NCBI GenBank assembly: GCA_013398295.1
Contig: VZSF01006837.1
Span: 62,001 to 126,000, forward strand
Length of the DNA: 64,000 nucleotides
Reading direction: 5' to 3'
Source: Chionis minor
Taxonomy: Eukaryota > Chordata > Aves > Charadriiformes > Chionididae
Each line of letters begins with the position of its first letter. Position 1 is the stretch's first letter. Below, one piece after another: positions 48,287 through 59,400 of the stretch. Position numbers and translations under genes: made by a program. Below the pieces are notes generated by a model. That model made no database searches and was not told the origin of the DNA. It was given only the letters and a program-made list of their open reading frames with translations.

Positions 48287-49041
48287 GTGGATGTTGTGGG
48301 TTTGGGCCGGATCGGCCCAAGCAAGCCAACCTATAGATATTCCGTCTCTCCGAGAGAGAAGAAGAGAGACTAGTTTAGTAAGAACTGAACTACTTTAATG
48401 AAATACAAAGAATAAAATGACAAAAAGAAAATAAAGAAATACATACCAAACTGTCTCAAGCTCCCAGGATGACAGTCACGTCACCAGCAGGCACTGGGGA
48501 AGTCCCAGACTGGACTCAGCGATGGAAGGGAATTGGATTCAGGAACACATGGGTCGGGGTCAAAGGCAGACGAACCGACGAAGTCCTCCTCGGATGCCAG
48601 CCACTGAAGAAGGAAAGCAAGAGCCCCAGCAAGAGCAAAAGCCCGAGCAAGCCGGAGAAGAAGCCTGACCCCTTTGCTCCCTCAGCTTTTATACTGAGCA
48701 TGATGCAGATGGGATGGAATACCCTGTTGGTCAGTTTTGGGTCACCTGTCCTGTCCGCTCCTCCCCGCAGGTGGGACCCCTCTATGCTTTTCCACTTCTG
48801 ACCCTCCAGCAGGGCAAATAACAAAGCTGTCTGGCCTTGGTTGTTATCACAGTAAGTCTAAGCAAGGGCCTCTCTGCATACCATGCCTCGGCATCAGCTA
48901 TAAACATGGGTCTTATCACTCTGAGAAAGAGCAGTTTTCTGCACAACATGCTGTTAATTTCAGCAGTTAGAAGAGGGCTAGTTAGAAAGCAGAGTTACTG
49001 AACAAAATTGGTCCTGTTTTACCTCAAACCAGGACAGTGGA
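48287..49041 (-). mobile_element. Solo ERV LTR, antisense to CENPK, with target duplication
   Basis: LTR 48292-49036 (745 bp), minus orientation, flanked by direct repeats GTGGA at 48287-48291 and 49037-49041. Same family as the 5' LTR at 6192-6900. TATAAAAG on the minus strand at 48686-48693. Just downstream of that TATA box it carries extra low-complexity sequence (about 48610-48665) absent from the other copy. Confidence 0.87.
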
Positions 49042-50381
49042 AAAAAAAGTACATTGTGTCTCAAGACTGCTTAGTTTCCGTATTAGCCTTCTGTGAGGGA
49101 CTTTGCTGGAGGCATTTCAGAAGTCTTAATAAATTATGTAAACTGTGGAGACATTCCAAGACTCTTAAAAAGATAGTTATTTCGTTTGCAAAACCTGTGC
49201 TTGTTAGATCTTATCATGGCAATCCAGATTTTCTAGTGTTGTGTTTTTAATTATTGAGGCAACAAATTTGCCAAGAAGGTTTAGTTAGAAGCATTGCTGC
49301 CTTTCAGTTCTTTGGAATACTTCCAGTGTTCAGTGAGACATTCTGATTTCTTTTCTTAGCCACTCTGCTATGGCATACTTGAAATTTGGAGGTACTAGCT
49401 AAATACTTCACTCCTTTTAAATTATTCAGGTTTTCAACATAATTTTCTCTGAGGCTTCATTTTTGTTTCAAAAATAAACAAAAGGTTGGGTTAGGAATTT
49501 GTGCATCATTAAGAAGACAGATGTTTATTGCTTCTTTAGATCTTTATCCCTTTTAATGTCTTTTTTTAATCTATTAAGTATTTGTTGGTCTTAGTGATCC
49601 ATTTAAGTATTTTTAAAGGCTTCCTGCATCATGTACATCTAGGCAATTCCTGTTGGTTGTTTTACCTTCAAAAACAAAATTTCCCTTTGAGTGCCATTTT
49701 GTCCCTTCTTGGTTTTCCCTCTTAATTGCTGTTGTCATTCATATATCTCTTTATTGATTTAACCAGCATTAAATTTCTGAATTTGTATGTTTTCTATCTG
49801 ACCCAACAGTTTCTAAAAACTTTTCAATTCAACTTGGATTGACTTTTCTCTTGGCTGTCCTGGTACCCTCTTTCCTTGGTGACCTGCATATCTTAGAGTT
49901 ATTTTGTTTGTTTTTCCACTAACCTTCAGGACACTTTAATTTGTTAATCAAAAATATTCTGAATTCAAGTTGTTGGAATGAGAGGTAGATTGGGACATTT
50001 ATTGGAAGACAGAGCAGAAGTAACTGTGCTTAAGAACTTTGCAGATACATGGGAGAAAAGTGTGGCTTTGTAGGTGTGAGATTCTCTTATTGTTTCTTTA
50101 ATAAACTTGTCAGAAAATTTTAAAAAAATGCAGATAATCAAAGCAGTTTTTGAAACGTAGGACTTTGTGATTCAATTTTAAAAAACATTATTAGTGTTTT
50201 CAAATTTTACTATACTAATATAGTTAGCTGATTTTACAGAATGTTTCGTTGCTATCTAGAAATACAGGGCAGTTAACTGAAATTTTTGAATTCAGAGGGA
50301 TTGCTCTGTTACATGTTTGACCGGAAGTAGCAGGTATGATTCAGCAACCCATTGATAACTGTTCTATTTGCTTGTTAATAG
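49042..50381 (+). other. CENPK 5' intron region, distal
   Basis: AT-rich intron DNA up to the acceptor TTAATAG at 50381. No exon or repeat recognised. Confidence 0.5.
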
Positions 50382-50483
50382 GCCGAACGTTTACCAGAAA
50401 TCACCAGTAACTACATCTGTCCTGTAAATGTTGAGGAAGAACTCTTGCGTGAATGTGAGAGTATTTGGAAGCACATGGAAGAG
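50382..50483 (+). CDS. CENPK: CENPK exon, N-terminal region
   Basis: 34 codons from AERLPEITSNY to KHMEE; VEEELLREC matches the conserved TEEELIREC block. Acceptor TTAATAG, donor GTATGC. No ATG in frame before the match. Confidence 0.9.
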
Positions 50484-53400
50484 GTATGCGAATCACAAGT
50501 GACAAATTTGTTGTAAACTTTCCTCAGCGTTTTTTTGCTTGTCTCCCCATCCTTCACTGCACGCTTACCTCACCCCCTCCAAAGAAACTACGGCAACAAA
50601 ACAAAAAAAATTGAGGGGGGGAGCCACGGCCTAAAAGATACTCGGAAAGGCCAAAGGTAGAACTGCTGGCAGGGATGGAGACTGCCTTGCAGTGTCAAAC
50701 TTTGTTTATGGTGTGCTGATGTTATGGAATAGGAGTGCTTGTTAAAACTAGGGGAAATTAAACAATTTACTTGTGTTCTGCTAGTACCAGCACACTGAGA
50801 CTTGAGATTCTTCTGTCTTTAGCCTCATACAAGATGGGTGGGATTTAACTGCTGTTCACAAGTAGTTTGGATCTTCAAGGAGAGAGAGAGAGAATGGAAG
50901 GAGAAAGTGGCTTAGGAGGACGATGATGTTAGCATACACTTGTGCAAACTGACAGTCACATCCTCAAGAATAAAATTTATCTCTCTGGATGTATGGTCCA
51001 ATATGCTAATAATAACATTTTAGAACTTGTTACGTGTATTTACAGGAAAGATAAACTTTTAACTGTTCTGAGGGAATGTTATGCCATGCTATGCTATGCA
51101 TCCTGTAAGATTCTGCTGCAAAAACTCATGTTCTAAATCATATTTTGAGAGTCTTTGTTGTTTCACTCAATTTTATGTTGTATTTATATGCGATTTGCTT
51201 GAGTTCTGAGTTGTAGATTCAAAGCATTAAAAGTATCAGAAGGTGATACTATACTAAACAGCTTTTGTTGAAATTTTTAAGCATTGTGTTTCTTTCTTAC
51301 AAAAGGGAAGAGTAAGTAAACATTGTTTGTGTTTTGTTTGTTTTTTACCAAGTGTCAGAGCAAACTAATGCTTCTAGGAGCAAAATCACCGTTAAAATCA
51401 TGTGCCGAGGTAAGTATTTAATTTTTTTTATCCTTCACAAAATGTTTAGTTTGCTGTAAAGTTATCATGTGTTTCCAAAAGAAGGAAACCAAATTATCTT
51501 CGCTTACTGTCTAAAGCTGACAGTTTCACTCTTACTAACTGTGAAGCTGTATTCTGAAGTACGTATCTAGCAAATACTGAAAAGTTGCATTTATGTATAG
51601 CAAAAAGGTTACACGCAGTCCTGCCACACAACTGACGAATGACTAACATGGGCAGCAAACAAAATGGAGGGGTGTGTAACTTCAATACCCGTTTGGACTA
51701 CTTCCTAACCAGTTTATGTGTAAGTTGTGAAACTCTGAGTGGATCCATTTAGTTTTACTCTGGAACTTCGTATTTGCAAATTACAGTTGTTCCCCCATTT
51801 GTGGCTATAATGAGGAAACTGATGTTCTTGAATGGGAGATAAACTGAGTGATGCTGACTGCATGAACGTGAGCTCCTGTATGTCTCAGATTTTGGGGAAT
51901 GTGCAAAAAGACAGTGCTTGCTCCCTGTTTAGTTGTTTATAAACTCTAAATAGGAACCTTTAAAACAGAATTCATGAGGACCCCACATTTGGAAAGTATA
52001 AATAGTTAAACATTGGGTTAGTTGGGTGAAGTATGTCTTACAAATCTCCATCTTGTGTGACTTCAGTAAGAGTATTCAGATGGTTAATTCAATACTTGAC
52101 TGAATAATTAACAAAAAGAGCAATTTTCTTCAGACATTTATCTGAATACATTCAGACAGTTTATTACTACCAAGAGATTAATAGTAGCAATTCCATAGTA
52201 ATTAAACTTGTTCTAAACTATTATTTAATCAGAATAAATAAATTAAGATGCATATTCAAATGCATAAAATACAATGTTTGCCTCCTTTTATGAATCTGGA
52301 TAAAATCCTTTAAGTAGAAATAAATTTTATATAATTTTAATTGGGTGTAGACTGAAGCTTTTATGTTTCTTTGCAGATTTACTGAAGCACATCATACCCT
52401 TGTAATTAATACTTAATTAAAACGAGTTAAGGTTTTCTTGAAATCTGTCAATAGCAAGACAGTGATTAAGTGGAGTTGCAGAAACAAAGATTAAATTAAG
52501 ATTGCACTTCATAATAGAAAATAGGGAGGAGAGGAAAAAGTCATATTATATCCTCTGTCAGCAACTTTCATGGGATCTTATTGCAGCCCTGACATAGGCA
52601 CTTGTATGGACCCAGGGAACTACAGACCTGTTAGTCTAACATCAGTACCTGGAAATATTGTGGAGAAGATGATACTGGGTGCTACTGAAAGACATTTAAA
52701 GAACAGTACAATCATCAGGCACAGTCAATGTGAGTTCACAAAGGGAAAAATCCTGTTTAACTGTTTTGATATTCTTCTGTGATAAGGTCACCAGCTTAGT
52801 GGATGAAGGGAAAGGTGGTGGGTGTAGTTTTTCTGGATTTTAGTAAGGCCTTTGGTATTTGTCCCTCACAGCATCCTTCTGGGCATGGCGTGCAACTGTG
52901 AGATGAACAGGTACACAGGGTGCTGGGCAAAGAGGCAGCTGGATGGCAGGGCTCAAAGGGTTGTAGTGAAGGGGGCTACATCTGGCTGGAACACCAGCGT
53001 TGTTCCTGAGGGCTCAGTTCAAGAGCCAGCTCTGTTCAATATGTATATCAACAATCTGGATGCAGGAGTCGAATGCACTGTAAGGACGTTTGCTGATAAT
53101 ACCAAACTGGGAGGTGCTGTTGACTCTCCTGAGGGACAAGAGGCCTTACAGAGGGATCTAGGTAGACTGGAGCATTGGGCAATCATCAATGGGATGAAAT
53201 TTAACAAGTCCAAGTGCCATATTCTGCACCTAGGATGGAATAATGCTGGGTATGAGTATAAACTGGGAGAGGAGTGGCTGGAGAGCAGCCCTGCAGGAAG
53301 GGTTCTGGGGGTGCTGGTCGACAGCAGGCTTGGTAGGAGTCAGCAGTGTCCCCTGGCAGCCAAGAGCGCAAACCACATCCTGGGGTGCATCAGGCACAGT

Positions 53401-56400
53401 GTAACCAGCTTGTCAAAAGAGGTGGCAATCCTGCTGTATTCAGTGTTGGTGTGGCCTCACACAGAGTACTGTGTGCAGTTCTGGACCCCATAATTTAAGA
53501 AGGATGTAAAGCTTATTGAATGTGTCCAGAGGATGACAACAAAGCTGGTGAAGGGGCTGGAAGGCGTGGCCTGTGACAAGTGGCTAAGGACTTCGGGCTT
53601 GGTGAGTTTAGAGAGAAGGAGGCTGAGGGGTGACCTCATTACTCTCTGCAGCTTCCTGAGGAGAAGTGGAGAAGGACACGCTGCACTATTCTCCCAAGTA
53701 TCCCGTGCTAGGATGTGTAGGAATGGTTCAAAGCTGTGCCAAGGGAGGTTTAAACTTGACATCAGGAAGCACTTCTTTACCAAGAGGGTAGTCAAACACT
53801 GGAACAGACGTCCTAGAGAGGCGGTCAATGTCCCAAGCCTGCCAGTGTTTAAGAGGTGTTTTAACAATGCCCGTGATAACATGCTTTAACTTCTCTTCAG
53901 TCCTGAAGTGGTCAGGCAGTTGGACTGGGTGATCATTGTCTATCCCTTCCAATGGAACGATTCTGTTCTATTTTAATTGTGGCTGGCTGTCATAGTTTAA
54001 CCCTAGCTGGCAGCAAAGAACCACTAGGCTGCTGGTTCACTTCCCTGCCCACCCCACAGCGACAGTGTAGGGGAACAAAAAAAAGCAAGAAAAAGGCTGT
54101 GTCCATTCCCAGCTTCTTATGAGGACTAACCCTATCCCAGCCGGAACCAGGACACTGGCAAAGAAGCTATATTTTTTCTTTGTTAGCCTTGTCACTGATG
54201 TTCATTTCTTAATTACCTTAAGACTGTAATCTCTTTGTGGTTTTATCCTGTAAGTTTGGGGACTGATTCTGGTCTCCAATGTAATGGATTACTTACTGAG
54301 CAGCATATTTTGCTAGGATTGCATGTAGGCCATGAGAGAGAGAGACATCTGAGGTACGTATTTGCTGTTTGTATTTGTCAGTTGAAAAGATGGTCCTCGA
54401 TTTAAGGTTGCTGAATGATAGTGTTAATTTGTTTGAATGTGGGGGTTTTGTCCAGTTACTGTAATATCCAGAATGTTTCATATATGCTTTTTTTAATCAA
54501 GTTTAAAGGAACAAAGAATGAGCTGATGGTATTGTCAAGAGTAGTGCTCCATTATGACAGAGGTGACGCCACCTGATCTAGAAAATAAAAAGTGTTCGTA
54601 TGGTGGTTTTTTCTTTTGGTTTGGGTCTGTTTTCTTTTCCTTCATTTTAACAGGTTGTCTTTTGAAGATGCACTTTATGAAGTTGTTTTGAATAGTGAAA
54701 AGCTAAGGTTAAGTTGTCAATACTTGATACTTTTATTGCAAGAACTTGGCTGATGATTCTTAGCATATTTTTCTCTTTTTAGTTGATATAAAGCCAAATG
54801 CAATCTGCCATGCTTCTTGTGGAATGCTTGACCATTTCAGCAGTACCTTTTTTATTTAAATGTGTGCTTAATTTCTTATCAGATTACTTGTAATATGATA
54901 TCTATATGTAATTTACAATGTATTTAAAGACAATTACAGGTGTCGTCCTCAGTTTCAGGAAGTGGAATAGTAATAATGAATATATACTTTCTCCAGAACA
55001 TTTTAAGAAATTAAAATAAGTACACTTTTAAAAATATATGGTTGGTTGGTTTGGGGTTTTTAATAAACTTTTGTGAACTGGTGTTTTTTCTTACTGCTCC
55101 TGTATTTTCAATTATTGCAATGCGTTAGAGCACTGGTTCTAAAGCATTTTTTGTTGAGTCCACAGATGTGGTTTTGACAGAAGATTTATTTGACTGCTGG
55201 TTTTTTGGGAAGCTGGTCTTTTGTTTAGTCATCACACATATCAAGCACAGTCCATTTAACTTTCAATGTGTATTAACCATGCATCTTAGGAGGAGTGGGA
55301 ATGTAAAGTACTGTCATTGCTTCTAATGGCTCATCTTCAGTTGTGGTCATTGTCTGATATTACAGAGGGAATTAGGGGAAAAGTTCCAACTCTGACTACT
55401 TCTGATTTCTCCCTTTTGAAAAAAGAGTAAAATGTTTCTTGATCCCTGCAAATGGTTTTTTAAGTCTTTTGAAGGAATAAGTGGTCTATTGAATATATGC
55501 TCTTTTGTTTTCTGCCGTATAAACATAATTGAATTTCTATACTGCTCTGTCTCATTTTACTCCAATGCAACTCAACACACTTCGAGACGCTTCTTTTCTT
55601 GTTATACAGATTTCATTGTTAATGATGCAAGTAAAAGCTTTAACAAAGGAATATCATCAAAGTGAAACAAAAAGTCCTGAATGTAAGTAACTGCATCCAT
55701 GTAAGGTATACTTATATAAACTTCTGCAAAGTCTCTTTTATGTAGGCATCTTAAACTGGATATATATCAAATGTCTGCTGATAGTATTTTCATACTATAA
55801 CTACTTAAAAATTAAATACTTCCGCAGTAGCACAGAAGTTTCATTTCTATATTATTTTTGGAGTTCAGTTCTAAGTGAACTTAGAATTCAAAGTGAATTC
55901 TACTGTAATTTAATCTTATGATTCTGAATAAATAAAAATGCATGATTCATATCACCATTCATCAGTCAGTTAATGGAAAAATGACTGTTAGCAGATCTAA
56001 CAAAATTACTAAAGTTCATTATGCTGTTACCATCCCTCAGGTTTCTCCTTTCAGTGATCATTTCTTCTCTGTATTTCATTTTTCTTTTGTTTTTAGGACA
56101 GAACTAGTTTGGTAAAGAATTCTGTCTTCATTTTGTCTTTTAAGAAGCTGATATTTTATGTTGGCAAGTGTTGCTAATAAACTAACAATAATCTACCCAG
56201 ACATATATTTAACTATATGTCCTTGGATTTTTTTTATTACTACTTCATGAGAGTGCATCGTATTACGATGTACTAGCTGAAATTTTGAAGTAAACCTCTA
56301 GTGCTAAGCCCATTACACCATAATAAAATACCTATCTTAGATTTAATGGGGATCAGAGATTTCAGGTTAAGAAAAGGTCGTAAAAGGTACCTCAGAATAT

Positions 56401-59400
56401 TTGAACAACACAGTAAACCAAATCACTTACTGATCCTGAGAAGCACAAACCACTGAGGCAAGTCAAGCTCTTACATTTGTTAGGCATTATCAGTCAACAG
56501 GTATAAATTCCTCAGTTCTTAAAAATTCCTTTGTACATAAGCATCAGTGTTGACTGATTTTACTCTGTTGAAAGGCTGGTGTAGCCAGACCCTGAAAATA
56601 AAACCATTCAGAATTGTGAGTAAGTAATCTGTTTTTTCAGATGTCCCCTTTGGAGACTCCTAAAACAGTTCACACTACGCACTACACTATCATTAGTATT
56701 CTGTTAGCACTCACTGTTATGTCCCCTGTCAAGGAACTGTTAACACCTTTCAACCCAGTAAAACTTATTAGTTAATCTTTAAATGGATACATCGACTCAT
56801 TTGAATATTTTTATGTCAGAAGAGGCTTTGGGTTTTTTCAGTGATTACAAAATTATAGGAATGTGTTTTAGACAGCAAATGGTGATTTCCAATGTTTTTT
56901 CATTTGGTCAAATTGGAATGCATTTTCAGATGAACATACTTGCTGCATATCACAACCAAATATTAGGACCTGGGGAAAACATATTTCTTCTTTCTTATAA
57001 AGAGATGCTATTGCTCTATTAGAATAAATTCATAGTTCATGTGCTTTGTAAGCCTGTCTCTGAGAATGGTCAGCCTCAAATGCTTCTTAGAGGTATGTAG
57101 ACCAAAAGTATGACATTGAATGAATTTGGGAAATAGTGGTTCTTGGCTGCTGCTCATGAATAAGTTGCTGTCTTAAAGCAAATTAATTAAAAGCACTTAC
57201 AGTTTTTATCTGGGTGAAATGCCTGGAGATGTTGGGTTTCCTTACTAAAATATGTAATTATTTTAAATTTTAAACTATTTGCTTAAAAATATACTTGGGG
57301 CTTCACCTATTTTTATTGGCTTGCTGACTTACTTTGCTCAACCATTCTTACTTGTTCTCAGGTGATAAGATTTATTATTAGAAAACTTAATTTTGTACTA
57401 GATAAATGATCTATGGATATTATAATGCAAATAATATTTTGCAGCCAAAGCTTTGCCTTTTTGGCTGCCTTTCTGATGGAAGAAAAAAGAAGTTGCTGCT
57501 AAGAATTTGAATAGGGTTATAGGGCTTCTATAAAAATGAAGAGTCTACTGTGCTTACATCTCTGTCCATCTTGGCACCTTTCTACCTACTGTTTGTTTTG
57601 AAGGAGGGATTACTTAATTGAAAACATTGTCTGAATTTATCTAAATGGGAATAGAAGAAATGCTAATTTCATACAACTTACTAATAGAGCATGAATGTCA
57701 GGCTGTCTTGTTACTTTGGTTTCTGCTTTTAGTAATGGCCAGCTCATTTCTTGTAAATGAGGGCCTGTCAGCATTACAATTTTAAACCTTATTTTCAGAG
57801 GTTATAACTTGGCAGTTCAACATTTTTTTGGGCACAATATTGGCAAACAGACTTGAATCCACAATGCAGATTTTATTTTTGCAAAGCTTTTACCTTAGTC
57901 TCCTGTTCTTTCTCAATTTCTCTTACTATTTATGTATCTTTAGAGCTGCTAAATCAGCTGAATTAAAACTTTTTAACAAGCATTTGACTAATAAAAATAG
58001 AATCTAACTTTTACCTTTGCAAAATAAGGAAGTGGAAGCAACCATATTTTAAACCATGTAATAGTTGTGGTTTCTGCATAATTTCTTTTTTCCTTTGTAA
58101 AATGTCAGTATTCTGCCAAATTCCTTTTATTTTAATAGAGGTTTCTGTATAAGCATGCGCACACTAGTTGCTTTTACATTCCTAGCATCTGGTAGTATTT
58201 TGCTTAGTGATTGTACTATGTATCATTAGGCAATTCTCGTTGACATTTGATTTTTACAAGTCTAGTGATTCATAACTGAAAAAGCTTTCACTGATCGTAG
58301 ATAGAGCAACCTTTCTTTAGGGTAGCAGCTGCCATAAATGTGTTGTCCCGGTGTCTTAGATCTGCACTGTTCCTTTACTAAATTAGAGTTGGGGATTTCT
58401 TTCCTAGGAAGATGTGGTCTTCTATCCTGATACTCACACAATATGCATATTGAATGAGAAGCACATACTCAGGATTAGGTATCTAAAAATGAAGAAGTGT
58501 TAGAAACCGATAGTAGAAACTGATAACTCCAGATAGTGAGGACTCAGGATAATCAGGGGTGGGGGAGGAGATTGGCAGGGAGAAGAGTTGTGTGGGTTTC
58601 TTCAAATATGCCAGTGAGTGTGAATAAAAGCACACCAATGGATTTTATCACGTGTATGTAGGATATTCATGTCGCTAAAGAAATCTTGCGCTAATAATAG
58701 CACAGACCACTACCTCTCACAGCTCTTAAATAAGCTTAATTTAGGAGCACTCTACTCGAATTTTGTGTCAAGATTTAGAGACAGTGATGCTGCCTCTAAA
58801 TATAAAAGGGATTTTATCGTGACATGCAATTTAATGCATTTTGAACTCAGTTTTGCTGATTTTCATCTCGGAACAAACACTGCTTTTAAAACTACTGACC
58901 TAAGGCTTCTCAAAATTTGTGGAGATTAAAAACTGTAAAATTACTTAACAAAAAAAGTACTTTTTTATAAATTTATTAAATCAACTGTATTGTATTTAGG
59001 AGATATTTAATGCTTTTATGAGATAGTTAAGAGTTTTCCTTTTGTTAAAGAAAAAACTTCTATTGAAGTAATTATTTTTAAGATTAAAGATTTGGAGCCC
59101 AAGGTTGGACAAAAAATATCCCCGTTGTATAAAGGTTTAAATCTGTTAGAGTAGCTTTCATTTCTCCTATTAATAGATTCAAATGTCATCTGTTTATGCA
59201 GACGCTGCAAGCTGACACGAAATTGAGAATTGGTTGGAGTCCGTTGAAGGCTATCAAATACAACAATTCATTTTTTTATTCAGAAAATTCACAAGCCATA
59301 CATCACTGCATTTTGCAGAACCATTGTGGGGGAAGATTACCACATCCTTGAATAGTACCATACATTTCTTTAAGTACTGCTGTTGCTTGTGGTTGGAGTT

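Noticed and set aside
55432..55665. 77-codon plus-strand frame ending at 55665
   Set aside because: Different frame from the CENPK exon it overlaps (55610-55682); the exon is supported by homology and phase.
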